DNA of 64,000 bases from Pseudomonas sp. K2I15 (GCF_002204795.1 NZ_NIXO01000004.1:62001-126000); one strand, 5' to 3'. Counted from the first letter of the stretch, positions 44,556 through 54,663 are shown. Translations and numbers: made by a program. The notes: generated from the sequence alone by a model not told the origin.

Positions 44556-44616
44556 GACATCAAGATAACCATCCGTAATCTCTCAACAGAAAGTCTTCGC
44601 CCAGGGTGTTCGAATA

Positions 44617-45528
44617 ATGAATCCACAAGAACTGAAGTCCATCCTCTCTCACGGTCTGCTGTCTTTCCCGGTGACCGATTTCAACGCCCAGGGTGATTTC
44701 CACCAGGCGGGCTATATCAAGCGTTTGGAATGGCTGGCCCCTTACGGCGCCACGGCCCTATTCGCCGCTGGCGGCACCGGTGAGTTTTTCTCCCTGGCGG
44801 CCAGCGAATATTCGCAAGTGGTGAAAACAGCGGTAGATACCTGTGCCACCAGCGTGCCGATTCTCGCCGGTGTTGGCGGTGCCACCCGCCAAGCTATCGA
44901 GTACGCCCAGGAAGCCGAGCGTCTTGGCGCCAAAGGCCTGCTGTTGCTGCCGCACTACCTGACCGAAGCCAGCCAGGACGGGGTTGCCGCCCACGTTGAA
45001 GCGGTATGCAAGTCGGTCAAGATTGGCGTAGTGGTCTATAACCGCAACGTTTGCCGCCTGACCGCGCCGCTGCTGGAACGCCTGGCCGAGCGCTGCCCGA
45101 ACCTGATCGGCTACAAGGACGGCCTGGGTGACATTGAATTGATGGTGTCGATCCGTCGTCGCCTGGGTGACCGTTTCAGCTACCTGGGCGGCTTGCCGAC
45201 TGCAGAGGTTTACGCCGCTGCCTACAAGGCCCTGGGCGTGCCGGTGTACTCCTCGGCGGTGTTCAACTTCATTCCAAAAACCGCGATGGATTTCTACCAC
45301 GCCATTGCCCGGGACGATCACGCCACCGTCGGCAAGATCATCGACGACTTCTTCCTGCCGTACCTCGACATTCGTAACCGCAAGGCCGGTTACGCTGTGA
45401 GCATCGTCAAGGCCGGGGCGAAAATCGTCGGTTATGACGCAGGCCCCGTGCGTACGCCGCTGACCGATCTGCTGCCGGAAGAATACGAAGCCCTGGCCGC
45501 GCTGATCGACAAGCAAGGCGCGCAGTAA
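44617..45528 (+). CDS. kdgD: 5-dehydro-4-deoxyglucarate dehydratase
   Basis: Class I aldolase-fold enzyme (DapA/NAL family) of 303 residues. It dehydrates and decarboxylates 5-keto-4-deoxyglucarate to 2,5-dioxopentanoate. The Schiff-base lysine is in [12 protein letters not shown] and the tyrosine in [18 protein letters not shown] is the carboxylate-binding loop. It has the usual family length. First structural gene of the galactarate operon; a terminator-like hairpin separates it from the next gene. Confidence 0.94.
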   Translation: MNPQELKSILSHGLLSFPVTDFNAQGDFHQAGYIKRLEWLAPYGATALFAAGGTGEFFSLAASEYSQVVKTAVDTCATSVPILAGVGGATRQAIEYAQEAERLGAKGLLLLPHYLTEASQDGVAAHVEAVCKSVKIGVVVYNRNVCRLTAPLLERLAERCPNLIGYKDGLGDIELMVSIRRRLGDRFSYLGGLPTAEVYAAAYKALGVPVYSSAVFNFIPKTAMDFYHAIARDDHATVGKIIDDFFLPYLDIRNRKAGYAVSIVKAGAKIVGYDAGPVRTPLTDLLPEEYEALAALIDKQGAQ

Positions 45529-45537
45529 CCCATCACC

Positions 45538-45565
45538 AAGGCCGCTGAGTAATCAGCGGCTTTTT
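45538..45565 (+). terminator. Hairpin with T tract between kdgD and the dehydrogenase gene
   Basis: GCCGCTGA and TCAGCGGC pair around GTAA and are followed by TTTTT. It looks like an intrinsic terminator but stands inside a functional operon, so partial read-through is expected. Confidence 0.7.
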
Positions 45566-45582
45566 GCGTCAGGAGAGAATTC

Positions 45583-47028
45583 GTGTCCCAAGCCAAGCGT
45601 TTTGAAAACTACATCGGCGGCCAGTGGGTTGCCGGCGCCGACTATTCGGCCAATATCAACCCGTCGGAGTTGTCTGATGTCATTGGCGAATATGCCAAGG
45701 CGGATGTCACTCAAGTCAACGCTGCCATTGACGCTGCTCGTGCTGCATTCCCGGCGTGGTCCACTTCCGGCATCCAGGCACGTCATGACTCGCTGGATAA
45801 AGTCGGCACTGAAATCCTCGCCCGTCGCGAAGAGCTCGGCACTCTGCTGGCCCGGGAGGAGGGCAAGACCCTGCCGGAAGCCATCGGCGAAGTGACCCGC
45901 GCCGGTAACATCTTCAAATTCTTCGCCGGTGAATGCCTGCGCCTGTCCGGCGACTACCTGCCGTCGGTGCGCCCAGGCGTCAACGTGGAAGTCACCCGTG
46001 AAGCGTTAGGCGTGGTTGGCTTGATCACCCCGTGGAACTTCCCGATTGCCATTCCAGCCTGGAAGATCGCCCCGGCCCTGGCCTACGGCAACTGCGTAGT
46101 GCTCAAGCCGGCTGAGCTGGTACCGGGCTGCGCCTGGGCCCTGGCCGAAATCATTTCCCGCGCCGGCTTCCCAGCTGGCGTGTTCAACCTGGTGATGGGT
46201 AGCGGCCGTGTGGTCGGTGACGCCATGGTCAACAGCCCGAAAGTCGACGGCATCAGCTTCACCGGTTCGGTGGGTGTGGGTCGCCAGATCGCCGTCAGCT
46301 GCGTTTCGCGCCAAGCTAAAGTGCAGTTGGAAATGGGCGGCAAGAACCCGCAGATCATTCTCGACGACGCCGACCTCAAGCAAGCGGTCGAGCTGTCGGT
46401 GCAGAGCGCGTTCTACTCCACCGGCCAGCGTTGCACGGCGTCCAGCCGCTTTATCGTCACCGCCGGGATTCACGATCAGTTCATCGCGGCCATGGCTGAG
46501 CGGATGAAGTCGATCAAGGTCGGCCACGCGCTGAAAACCGGTACCGACATTGGCCCGGTGGTTTCCCAGGCCCAGCTGGACCAGGACATGAAGTACATCG
46601 ACATCGGCCAGAGCGAAGGTGCTCGTTTGGTCAGCGGTGGTGAACTGGTGACCTGCGATACCGAAGGCTACTTCCTTGCACCAACGCTGTTTGCCGACAG
46701 TGAAGCCGCGATGCGTATCAGCCGTGAAGAGATCTTCGGTCCGGTGGCCAACGTGGTTCGCGTGGCGGATTACGAGGCGGCGCTGGCGATGGCCAACGAC
46801 ACCGAGTTCGGCCTGTCGGCCGGTATCGCCACCACGTCGCTGAAGTACGCCAACCACTTCAAGCGTCATTCCCAGGCGGGAATGGTGATGGTCAACCTGC
46901 CGACTGCTGGTGTGGATTACCACGTTCCATTCGGTGGCCGTAAGGGTTCATCCTACGGTTCACGTGAGCAGGGTCGCTATGCGCAAGAGTTCTACACCGT
47001 GGTGAAAACCAGCTACATCGGTTCGTAA
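45583..47028 (+). CDS. 2,5-dioxovalerate (alpha-ketoglutarate semialdehyde) dehydrogenase
   Basis: NAD(P)-dependent aldehyde dehydrogenase of 481 residues that oxidises 2,5-dioxopentanoate to 2-oxoglutarate. Characteristic parts are PWNFPIAIPAWK, the cofactor loop GSVGVGRQIA, the general-base glutamate in LEMGGKNP and the catalytic cysteine in GQRCTASSR. The assignment to this substrate rests on its position between kdgD and garD. The start is GTG at 45583, with AGGAGAG 6 bases upstream; no in-frame ATG is nearby. Confidence 0.92.
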   Translation: MSQAKRFENYIGGQWVAGADYSANINPSELSDVIGEYAKADVTQVNAAIDAARAAFPAWSTSGIQARHDSLDKVGTEILARREELGTLLAREEGKTLPEAIGEVTRAGNIFKFFAGECLRLSGDYLPSVRPGVNVEVTREALGVVGLITPWNFPIAIPAWKIAPALAYGNCVVLKPAELVPGCAWALAEIISRAGFPAGVFNLVMGSGRVVGDAMVNSPKVDGISFTGSVGVGRQIAVSCVSRQAKVQLEMGGKNPQIILDDADLKQAVELSVQSAFYSTGQRCTASSRFIVTAGIHDQFIAAMAERMKSIKVGHALKTGTDIGPVVSQAQLDQDMKYIDIGQSEGARLVSGGELVTCDTEGYFLAPTLFADSEAAMRISREEIFGPVANVVRVADYEAALAMANDTEFGLSAGIATTSLKYANHFKRHSQAGMVMVNLPTAGVDYHVPFGGRKGSSYGSREQGRYAQEFYTVVKTSYIGS

Positions 47029-47113
47029 CGCCAGCACTGTGGCGGGCCCGTGCCCGCCACAGGCTTACAATTTGATTACCCGCAAAAAAAATAATTAGTG
47101 GGAGTACATTTTC

Positions 47114-48478
47114 ATGCAAGCGACCAAGCCGACTCACGTCCGCTATTTGATTCTGCTCATGCTGTTTCTGGTGACCACGATCAACTACGCCGACCGTGCC
47201 ACCATCGCCATTGCCGGCTCAAGCCTGCAAAAAGACCTCGGCATTGACGCCGTCACCCTCGGCTATATCTTCTCCGCATTCGGTTGGGCCTACGTGGCCG
47301 GGCAAATCCCCGGCGGCTGGCTGCTGGACCGTTTCGGTTCGAAAAAAGTCTACGCCCTGAGCATCTTCACCTGGTCACTGTTCACCGTGCTGCAAGGCTA
47401 CGTCGGTGAGTTCGGTGTCTCCACCGCCATCGTTGCGCTGTTCATGTTGCGATTCCTGGTGGGCCTGGCTGAAGCGCCATCCTTCCCCGGAAATGCCCGC
47501 ATCGTGGCGGCATGGTTTCCTACGGCTGAACGCGGCACTGCCTCGGCGATCTTCAACTCGGCGCAATACTTCGCTACCGTGTTGTTCGCGCCGCTGATGG
47601 GCTGGATCGTCTACAGCTTCGGCTGGCAGCACGTGTTTGTGGTGATGGGCGGCATCGGCATCGTGTTCTCGCTGATCTGGCTGAAAGTTATCCACAGCCC
47701 GCGCCAGCACCCGATGATCAACGAGGCCGAGTTCGAGCACATCGCTGCCAACGGCGCCATGGTCGACATGGACCAGGACAAGGGCAAAGGCAAGAAAACC
47801 GACGGCCCGAAGTGGGATTACATCCGTCAGTTGCTGACCAATCGCATGATGCTCGGCGTGTACCTGGGCCAGTACTGCATTAACGGCATCACCTATTTCT
47901 TCCTGACCTGGTTCCCGGTGTACCTGGTTCAAGAGCGCGGCATGACCATCCTCAAGGCTGGCTTCATCGCCTCGTTGCCGGCGATCTGCGGGTTTATCGG
48001 TGGCGTGTTGGGCGGGGTGATTTCCGACTACCTGCTGCGCAAAGGCCATTCCCTGACCTTCGCCCGCAAGGCGCCGATCATTGGTGGCTTGCTGATTTCC
48101 AGCAGCATCGTCGCGTGCAACTACGTGGACATCGAATGGATGGTGGTGGGCTTCATGGCCCTGGCCTTCTTCGGTAAAGGCGTTGGCGCACTGGGTTGGG
48201 CGGTGGTGTCCGACACCTCGCCGAAACAAATCGCTGGCTTGAGTGGCGGTTTGTTCAATATGTTCGGCAACCTGGCGTCCATCAGCACCCCGATTGTGAT
48301 TGGCTACATCATCAGCACCACCGGCTCCTTCAAATGGGCGCTGGTGTTCGTCGGTGCCAACGCGTTGCTGGCGGTGTTCAGCTACCTGGTAATCGTCGGC
48401 CCGATCAAGCGTGTGGTACTTAAAGAGCCGCCGGCCAACGGCCCAGAACTGACTAAACTTTCCCAAGCGCATTCCTGA
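47114..48478 (+). CDS. gudP: MFS transporter for galactarate/glucarate (GudP/GarP-like)
   Basis: Twelve-helix proton-coupled importer of 454 residues. The N-terminal segment [20 protein letters not shown] and [24 protein letters not shown] match the anion:cation symporter family used for sugar diacids. A hydrophilic central loop ([18 protein letters not shown]) lies near residue 220. GGGAG precedes the ATG. The 85 bases before it include a small GC hairpin (GGCGGGC/GCCCGCC). It stands in the operon directly ahead of garD. Confidence 0.9.
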   Translation: MQATKPTHVRYLILLMLFLVTTINYADRATIAIAGSSLQKDLGIDAVTLGYIFSAFGWAYVAGQIPGGWLLDRFGSKKVYALSIFTWSLFTVLQGYVGEFGVSTAIVALFMLRFLVGLAEAPSFPGNARIVAAWFPTAERGTASAIFNSAQYFATVLFAPLMGWIVYSFGWQHVFVVMGGIGIVFSLIWLKVIHSPRQHPMINEAEFEHIAANGAMVDMDQDKGKGKKTDGPKWDYIRQLLTNRMMLGVYLGQYCINGITYFFLTWFPVYLVQERGMTILKAGFIASLPAICGFIGGVLGGVISDYLLRKGHSLTFARKAPIIGGLLISSSIVACNYVDIEWMVVGFMALAFFGKGVGALGWAVVSDTSPKQIAGLSGGLFNMFGNLASISTPIVIGYIISTTGSFKWALVFVGANALLAVFSYLVIVGPIKRVVLKEPPANGPELTKLSQAHS

Positions 48479-48491
48479 AGGGGCTCGCGTC

Positions 48492-50045
48492 ATGCAGTTG
48501 ATTGAACATGCCGATTCGCCACGCTCCATCCGTTTGCACGCGCTGGATAACGTGGTGATTGTGGTCAACGACCAGGGCGTACCGGCGGGGACCGAGTTTC
48601 CCGACGGCCTGGTGACGGTGGATTTCATTCCCCAAAGCCACAAGGTGACCCTGGAAGATATCCCCGAAGGCGGTCGGATCATTCGCTACGGCCAGACCAT
48701 CGGTTACGCCTTGCGCCCGATTCCTCGCGGCAGTTGGGTCCAGGAAGATCAACTGCGCATGCCCACCGCGCCGCCGCTGGACAGCTTGCCGCTGTCCACC
48801 GAGGTGCCCGAGGCCCAGGCGCCGCTGGAAGGTTTTACCTTCGAGGGTTATCGCAATGCCGACGGCACCGTCGGCACGCGCAACATTCTCGGCATCACCA
48901 CCACGGTGCAGTGCGTCACCGGCGTGTTGGACCATGCGGTGAAGCGCATCAAGGACGAGTTGTTGCCCAAGTACCCGAACGTCGATGACGTGGTGGCGCT
49001 GACCCACAGCTACGGCTGTGGCGTGGCGATTACTGCCACCGACGCCTACATCCCGATCCGCACCGTGCGCAACCTGGCGCGTAACCCGAACCTGGGCGGT
49101 GAAGCCCTGGTGATCAGCCTCGGTTGCGAGAAATTGCAGGCCGGGCAGGTGATGCATGAAAACGACAGCTCGGTTGATTTGAGTGAGCCGTGGCTGTATC
49201 GGTTGCAGGATTCCAGCCACGGCTTTACCGAAATGATCGAACAGATCATGGAGCTGGCCGAAACCCGCCTGAAGAAACTCGACCTGCGTCGGCGGGAAAC
49301 TGTACCGGCGTCGGAGTTGATCCTGGGGATGCAATGTGGCGGCAGTGATGCCTTCTCCGGCATCACCGCCAACCCGGCGCTGGGTTATGCCTCGGATTTG
49401 CTACTGCGAGCGGGTGCGACGGTGATGTTTTCCGAAGTGACCGAAGTGCGCGATGCCATCTACCTGCTGACATCCCGCGCAGAGAACCAGGACGTGGCCC
49501 GCGAGCTGGTGCGGGAAATGGACTGGTACGACCGCTACCTGGCCAAGGGCGAGGCGGATCGCAGCGCCAACACCACGCCGGGCAACAAGAAGGGCGGGTT
49601 GTCGAATATTGTCGAGAAGTCGTTGGGTTCGATCGTCAAGTCGGGCAGCAGTGCCATCAATGGCGTGCTTGGCCCGGGCGAGCGGTTTAATCGCAAAGGC
49701 CTGATTTTTTGCGCCACGCCGGCCAGTGATTTTGTGTGCGGTACGTTGCAGTTGGCGGCGGGGATGAACCTGCATGTGTTCACCACCGGGCGTGGTACGC
49801 CGTATGGGCTGGCGATGGCGCCGGTGGTGAAGGTTTCGACACGCACCGAGCTGGCACAGCGTTGGCCGGACCTGATTGATATCGACGCCGGGCGAATTGC
49901 CACCGGGCGGGCGACGATCGAGGAGCTGGGTTGGGAGTTGTTCCACTTCTATCTGGATGTGGCCAGCGGCAAGAAGCAGACGTGGGCGGAGCAGCACAAG
50001 CTGCATAACGACATTACGTTGTTCAACCCGGCACCGATTACTTAA
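48492..50045 (+). CDS. garD: Galactarate dehydratase
   Basis: Dehydrates D-galactarate to 5-keto-4-deoxyglucarate. The 517 residues belong to the UxaA/altronate-galactarate dehydratase family: an N-terminal SAF-like domain (residues 1-100, ending [14 protein letters not shown]), then the catalytic domain with [28 protein letters not shown] and [21 protein letters not shown]. The cysteines in these segments are those that bind the iron in the family. It starts 13 bases after the transporter gene. Last gene of the operon. Confidence 0.93.
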   Translation: MQLIEHADSPRSIRLHALDNVVIVVNDQGVPAGTEFPDGLVTVDFIPQSHKVTLEDIPEGGRIIRYGQTIGYALRPIPRGSWVQEDQLRMPTAPPLDSLPLSTEVPEAQAPLEGFTFEGYRNADGTVGTRNILGITTTVQCVTGVLDHAVKRIKDELLPKYPNVDDVVALTHSYGCGVAITATDAYIPIRTVRNLARNPNLGGEALVISLGCEKLQAGQVMHENDSSVDLSEPWLYRLQDSSHGFTEMIEQIMELAETRLKKLDLRRRETVPASELILGMQCGGSDAFSGITANPALGYASDLLLRAGATVMFSEVTEVRDAIYLLTSRAENQDVARELVREMDWYDRYLAKGEADRSANTTPGNKKGGLSNIVEKSLGSIVKSGSSAINGVLGPGERFNRKGLIFCATPASDFVCGTLQLAAGMNLHVFTTGRGTPYGLAMAPVVKVSTRTELAQRWPDLIDIDAGRIATGRATIEELGWELFHFYLDVASGKKQTWAEQHKLHNDITLFNPAPIT

Positions 50046-50059
50046 GACCGAGTCGCCTG

Positions 50060-50143
50060 CTTCGCGAGCAAGCCCGCTCCCACATTCGACCGCATTCCAA
50101 AGGTGGAACTCGGTCGAATGTGAGAGCGGGCTTGCTCGCGAAA
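50060..50143. repeat. Inverted-orientation REPIN
   Basis: CTTCGCGAGCAAGCCCGCTC precedes the GAGCGGGCTTGCTCGCGAA arm, the same reversed layout as the copy at 35888-35973, and the inner sequence is the reverse complement of that copy's inner sequence. It lies 14 bases past the garD stop. Confidence 0.85.
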
Positions 50144-50220
50144 GCGGTAGTCCAGACGAAGCCGCTCATGCTGGCTTATCATTAGCCACCTACCGACGCC
50201 CACCCAAGGTTCTCCCCGGC

Positions 50221-51162
50221 ATGCTGGCAATCTTCCTACAAACCCTGAACATCACCGCGCCGGTGTTTGCCATGCTGTTCCTGGGCGTCCTGCTCAAGCG
50301 CATCAACTGGATCAACGACAACTTTATCCACACCGCCTCGTCCCTGGTGTTCAACGTCACCATGCCGGCGTTGCTGTTCCTCGGGATTCTCCATGCCGAC
50401 CTGCATTCAGCCCTCAAGCCCGGCCTGCTGATCTACTTCGCCGTTGCCACACTGCTGAGCTTTGCCCTGGCCTGGGGCTGGGCGATCTTTCGTTGCCCGC
50501 GTGAAGACCGCGGCATTTACGCTCAAGGTGCGTTTCGTGGTAACAACGGCGTGATCGGCCTGGCCCTGGCGGCCAGCATGTACGGCGACTACGGGATTTC
50601 CCTCGGGGCGGTGCTCGCGGCGCTGGTGATCCTGTTCTACAACACCCTGTCGACCATTGTGCTGGCGGTATACAGCCCGGTGATCAAGTCCGACCCGTGG
50701 AGCATCTTCAAGAGCGTGCTGGCCAACCCGTTGATCATCAGTGTGATCGTGGCGGCGCCCTTTGCGTATTTCCAGCTTGGCCTGCCCGGCTGGCTGGAAT
50801 CCTCTGGGCGTTACCTGGCGGACATGACGTTGCCTTTGGCGTTGATCTGTATCGGCGGCACGTTGTCGTTGGCGGCACTGCGTAAAAGCGGGGACATGGC
50901 CCTGAGTGCCAGCCTGATGAAGATGATCTGGCTGCCGGTGCTCGCCACCCTGGGTGCGTGGCTGTTGGGGTTTCGTGGGCCGGAGTTGGGGATTCTGTTC
51001 CTGTACTTCGGCGCACCCACGGCGGCGGCCAGTTTTGTGATGGCGCGGGCGGCGGAGGGCAATCATGAGCTGGCGGCCGCGATTATCGTGATTACCACCT
51101 TGATGGCGGCGGTGACCACGAATATCGGGATCTTCGTGTTGCAGGCGGGCGGCTGGATTTAA
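50221..51162 (+). CDS. AEC-family auxin-efflux-carrier-like transporter
   Basis: 313-residue inner-membrane protein with ten hydrophobic segments arranged in two halves. QGAFRGNNGVIGLALAASMYG near 100 and the C-terminal GAPTAAASFVMARAAEGNHELAA are hallmarks of the AEC/YfdV family, whose members move malonate, malate or similar organic anions. The ATG at 50221 follows AAGG-rich sequence; the frame is open into the REPIN upstream, which is rejected as coding. Its end overlaps the convergent CMD-protein gene by 4 bases. Confidence 0.88.
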   Translation: MLAIFLQTLNITAPVFAMLFLGVLLKRINWINDNFIHTASSLVFNVTMPALLFLGILHADLHSALKPGLLIYFAVATLLSFALAWGWAIFRCPREDRGIYAQGAFRGNNGVIGLALAASMYGDYGISLGAVLAALVILFYNTLSTIVLAVYSPVIKSDPWSIFKSVLANPLIISVIVAAPFAYFQLGLPGWLESSGRYLADMTLPLALICIGGTLSLAALRKSGDMALSASLMKMIWLPVLATLGAWLLGFRGPELGILFLYFGAPTAAASFVMARAAEGNHELAAAIIVITTLMAAVTTNIGIFVLQAGGWI

Positions 51163-51539
51163 ACGTCTTTCTGGTAGCTGTCGATCACTTCCTGAGCAGC
51201 ACGGAACGCATCAATCGCCGCCGGCACACCGGCATACACCGCACAATGCAGCAGCGCCTCACGAATCTCTTCCACGGTGCAACCATTGTTCAGCGCGCCG
51301 CGTACGTGGCCCTTGAGTTCCTGCGGGCATTTGAGGGCGGTCAAGGCGGCGAGGGTGATCAGGCTGCGGGTTTTCAGCGGCAACCCTTCACGATTCCACA
51401 CGCTGCCCCAGGCATGCTCATTGACGAAGTCCTGCAGCGGCTGGCTGAACTCGGTGGCATTGCCCAGCGCCCGATCGACAAACACATCACCCATTACCTG
51501 GCGGCGCATTTCAACGCCGGGCTTTTTCTGTTCGGTCAT
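51159..51539 (-). CDS. Carboxymuconolactone decarboxylase (CMD) family protein
   Basis: 126 residues with one CMD domain. SLITLAALTALKCPQELKGH and ALLHCAVYAGVPAAIDA are the usual PcaC-type core, with the cysteine and the following histidine region that define either the decarboxylase or AhpD-like subfamily. No other protocatechuate-pathway gene is near, so the role as 4-carboxymuconolactone decarboxylase is not supported by context. The start overlaps the upstream exchanger gene stop by 4 bases (ATGA), implying translational coupling. Confidence 0.85.
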   Translation of the reverse strand: MTEQKKPGVEMRRQVMGDVFVDRALGNATEFSQPLQDFVNEHAWGSVWNREGLPLKTRSLITLAALTALKCPQELKGHVRGALNNGCTVEEIREALLHCAVYAGVPAAIDAFRAAQEVIDSYQKDV

Positions 51540-52591
51540 TGCGATTCCCTCTTGTGTTGGCGGCGCCAGGCTTGCAGCGAGGTGAATAACAGGAAAGCCA
51601 CCAGCACTGGCAGGACGTAATACAGCATCAAATGTTCGAGCTTGTTAGCCAGCGGCATGCCGAAGGTGAACGACACCACATGCAGCCCATACACCAGGTA
51701 CAGGCCCAGGAACACCAGGCCTTCGGCCCGAGTGACGCGGTAGCCCGAATAAAACACCGGCAGGCACAACGCGATTACGCCGAGCATCACCGGCAGGTCA
51801 AAATCCAGGGCATTGGGCGACACCGACAACGGTGATGGCGCTACCAGGGCGGTAAAACCCAGCACCCCGAGCAGGTTGAACAGGTTGCTGCCGATCACGT
51901 TGCCCACGGCAATTTCCCGTTGGCCGCGCAGCGCGGCGATCAATGAGGTGGCCAGGCAGGGCAGGGAAGTGCCGACGCCAATCAGCGTCAGGCCGATGAT
52001 GCGTTCCGACAGCCCAAGGTCCTCGGCCACGTCCACCGCGGCGCCCAGCAACAGGTGCCCGGCCAGGACGAGGATCAACAGCCCGCCGATCATCAGCAAC
52101 ACGCTGCTCAGCCAAGGCGCTTGCACCACGGTGTCGAGGGTGCGGGGGCGGCGGGAGTGGCGGGTCTGGTAGAGCAACACGCCGAGGTAGGCCACCAGGG
52201 CCACCAGCAGCAACAGGCCGTCGACCGGCGTCAGCTCTTCATTGGCGGCGAGCACAAACACCAGCAGGCTGGCGAGGATCATCACCGGAATATCCAGGCG
52301 CACCAGTTGCCGCGAGACCCGCAGCGGAATGATCAGCGCCGACAGGCCAAGGGTTACGAGGGTATTGAAGATACTGCTGCCGATCACACTGCCCACGGCG
52401 ATGTCGGTGTTGTCCGCCAGGGTGGCTTGCAGGCTGATCGCCATCTGCGGCGCACTGCTGCCGAAGGCGACGATGCTCAGGCCGATGATCAGCGGCCGCA
52501 CCTTCAGGCTCGCAGCCAGGCGCACGGCGGCTCGCACCAGAATTTCGGCACCGACGATCAGCAGCAGCAGGCCGCTGATCAGTTCGATCAC
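51536..52591 (-). CDS. Na+/Ca2+ exchanger-family protein (YrbG-like)
   Basis: 351-residue membrane antiporter with two homologous halves. Each alpha-repeat is visible: GLSIVAFGSSAPQMAISLQA near 40 and GLTLIGVGTSLPCLATSLIAA near 205. These carry the ion-binding Ser/Gly/Pro pattern, with Gln or Cys where many relatives have Glu (usual GTSxPE), which may alter ion preference. Ten or eleven helices are predicted. Co-transcribed with the CMD gene. Confidence 0.88.
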   Translation of the reverse strand: MIELISGLLLLIVGAEILVRAAVRLAASLKVRPLIIGLSIVAFGSSAPQMAISLQATLADNTDIAVGSVIGSSIFNTLVTLGLSALIIPLRVSRQLVRLDIPVMILASLLVFVLAANEELTPVDGLLLLVALVAYLGVLLYQTRHSRRPRTLDTVVQAPWLSSVLLMIGGLLILVLAGHLLLGAAVDVAEDLGLSERIIGLTLIGVGTSLPCLATSLIAALRGQREIAVGNVIGSNLFNLLGVLGFTALVAPSPLSVSPNALDFDLPVMLGVIALCLPVFYSGYRVTRAEGLVFLGLYLVYGLHVVSFTFGMPLANKLEHLMLYYVLPVLVAFLLFTSLQAWRRQHKRESQ

Positions 52592-52641
52592 GCTAAAGAG
52601 CGAGAGGGCGGTTAATCCGAAAATGGCCTGGGCTCCGTTTG

Positions 52642-53013
52642 TCAGTTGCTGAGTGCTTGCACGCGAACACGCGCGGTGCCGCTGCTGATCATACCCAGCT
52701 GTTCGGCGGCCTTGCGTGAAAGGTCGATCAGGCGCCCACGGGTGTGCGGGCCGCGATCGTTGATGCGGACAACGACGCTTTTGTTGTTGTCGAGGTTGGT
52801 GACCTTCACCTGCGTGCCGAAGGGCAGGCGACGATGGGCGGCGGTCAAGGCATTCTGGTTGAACGGTTCACCACTGGCAGTACGGTTGCCGTGGTGTTTG
52901 GCGCCGTAGTAGGAGGCGGTGCCGGTTTCGTCGTAGCCGTTGGGGTCGATGAGGCCGCTGGCGCAGCCGGTGAGCAGAGAGAACAGGGCCCAGAGGCCGA
53001 GTAGACGCTTCAT
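52642..53013 (-). CDS. RlpA-like double-psi beta-barrel lipoprotein
   Basis: 123-residue lipoprotein. The signal peptide ends in the lipobox LLTGC, with the lipidated cysteine at about residue 17. The DPBB domain follows: [38 protein letters not shown], then [25 protein letters not shown]. RlpA proteins cleave denuded septal glycan, but this short form lacks the SPOR domain. The ATG at 53013 is chosen because the signal peptide starts there; the frame runs on through the REPIN upstream, which is not coding. Confidence 0.88.
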   Translation of the reverse strand: MKRLLGLWALFSLLTGCASGLIDPNGYDETGTASYYGAKHHGNRTASGEPFNQNALTAAHRRLPFGTQVKVTNLDNNKSVVVRINDRGPHTRGRLIDLSRKAAEQLGMISSGTARVRVQALSN

Positions 53014-53036
53014 TTTCAAGGTTTCCCCATTACAAA

Positions 53037-53159
53037 TGTGGGAGCGGGCTCGGGTGGGGGGCGGGCTTGCTCGCGAATACAGTGTGTCAGGCAACGAATA
53101 GGCTGACTGATCCACCGCTTTCGCGAGCAAGCCCGCTCCCACACACGCCCGCTCCCACA
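53037..53159. repeat. REPIN with symmetrically extended arms
   Basis: Both arms carry an extra partial copy of the outer REP end: the left reads TGTGGGAGCGGGCTCGGGTG then GGGGCGGGCTTGCTCGCGAA, and the right (reverse complement) TGTGGGAGCGGGCGTGTGTG then GGAGCGGGCTTGCTCGCGAA. The two extensions have the same length. Confidence 0.85.
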
Positions 53160-53207
53160 AGGGGCCAGAGTTGGACGTGAGATCCTGCTCCGACCATTTC
53201 ACCGCGA

Positions 53208-54653
53208 TCAGCCTTCGAGTTTGCTTTTCAGCAGTTCGTTGACCTGTTGCGGGTTGGCCTTGCCTTTGGAGGCTTTCATCGCCTGGCCGACAAAGAAGCC
53301 GAACATCTTGCCGCGCTTGGCTTCATCGGCCGCACGGTATTGTTCAACCTGCTCGGCATTGGCTGCCAGCATCTCGTCGAGCACCGCTGAAATCGCGCCG
53401 CTGTCGGTGACTTGTTTCAGGCCGCGCTTCTCGATGATCTCATCGCTATTGCCTTCGCCTGCGGCCATGGCTTCAAACACGGTCTTGGCGATTTTGCCGG
53501 AGATGGTGTTGTCCTTGATCCGCAGCAACATGCCGCCCAATTGCTCGGCGGTAACCGGTGCTTCGTCGATTTCCAGGCCCTGTTTGTTCAACAGGCTGCC
53601 CAGCTCAACCATCACCCAGTTGGCCGCCAGTTTGGCGTCGCCGGCAATGCTCACGACTTTTTCGAAGTAGTTCGCTTGCTCGCGGCTCGAAGCCAACACG
53701 CTGGCGTCATACACCGAAAGCCCGAACTGCTCCTGGAAACGCTCGCGTTTTTGCGGCGGCAATTCCGGCAGAGTGGCGCGCACGTCAGCCAGGAACGAGT
53801 CCTCGATGACCACCGGCAACAGGTCCGGGTCGGGGAAGTAACGGTAGTCGTTGGCCTCCTCCTTGCTGCGCATGGCGCGGGTTTCGTCTTTGTTCGGGTC
53901 GTACAGGCGGGTCTGCTGGATCACCTTGCCGCCGTCTTCGATCAGTTCGATCTGGCGACGCACTTCGGTGTTGATCGCCTTCTCGATGAAACGGAACGAG
54001 TTGACGTTCTTGATCTCGCAGCGGGTGCCGTACTCGACCTGGCCTTTTGGCCGCACCGACACGTTGCAGTCGCAACGCAGGGAGCCTTCGGCCATGTTGC
54101 CGTCGCAGATCCCGAGGTAACGCACCAGCGCGTGGATCGTCTTGACGTAGGCCACGGCTTCCTTGGCGCTGCGCATGTCTGGCTCTGACACGATCTCCAG
54201 CAACGGCGTGCCGGCGCGGTTCAGGTCGATGCCGGTGGCGCCGTTGAACTCTTCATGCAGGCTTTTGCCGGCATCTTCTTCCAGGTGCGCACGGGTTACG
54301 CCGACACGTTTGATGGTGCCGTCTTCCAGCGGGATGTCCAGGTAGCCCTTGCCGACGATCGGCAATTCCATCTGGCTGATCTGGTAGCCCTTGGGCAGGT
54401 CCGGGTAGAAGTAGTTCTTGCGGGCGAACACGTTGTGTTGGCCGATCTCGGCGTCAATTGCGAGGCCGAACATCACCGCCATGCGCACCGCTTCCTGGTT
54501 CAGCACCGGCAGCACGCCGGGCATGCCCAGGTCTACCAGGCTGGCCTGGGTGTTGGGCTCAGAGCCGAACGTGGTGGCGCTACCGGAGAAAATCTTCGAT
54601 TGGGTGGCGAGCTGGGTATGAATCTCCAGCCCGATCACGACTTCCCATTGCAT
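53208..54653 (-). CDS. gatB: Aspartyl/glutamyl-tRNA amidotransferase subunit B
   Basis: 481-residue subunit that binds the mischarged tRNA and carries the kinase step of Glu-tRNA(Gln)/Asp-tRNA(Asn) amidation. It opens with the diagnostic [15 protein letters not shown], has [14 protein letters not shown] and [13 protein letters not shown], with the zinc or ligand residues, and a C-terminal YqeY-like helical tail ([16 protein letters not shown]). It lies 10 bases after gatA. Its downstream side has no strong terminator before the REPIN. Confidence 0.97.
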   Translation of the reverse strand: MQWEVVIGLEIHTQLATQSKIFSGSATTFGSEPNTQASLVDLGMPGVLPVLNQEAVRMAVMFGLAIDAEIGQHNVFARKNYFYPDLPKGYQISQMELPIVGKGYLDIPLEDGTIKRVGVTRAHLEEDAGKSLHEEFNGATGIDLNRAGTPLLEIVSEPDMRSAKEAVAYVKTIHALVRYLGICDGNMAEGSLRCDCNVSVRPKGQVEYGTRCEIKNVNSFRFIEKAINTEVRRQIELIEDGGKVIQQTRLYDPNKDETRAMRSKEEANDYRYFPDPDLLPVVIEDSFLADVRATLPELPPQKRERFQEQFGLSVYDASVLASSREQANYFEKVVSIAGDAKLAANWVMVELGSLLNKQGLEIDEAPVTAEQLGGMLLRIKDNTISGKIAKTVFEAMAAGEGNSDEIIEKRGLKQVTDSGAISAVLDEMLAANAEQVEQYRAADEAKRGKMFGFFVGQAMKASKGKANPQQVNELLKSKLEG

Positions 54654-54663
54654 AGTGTTCTCC

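Noticed and set aside
53014..53202. 63-residue N-terminal extension of the RlpA-like protein
   Set aside because: The extension is translated REPIN sequence. The lipoprotein signal peptide begins at the ATG at 53013.
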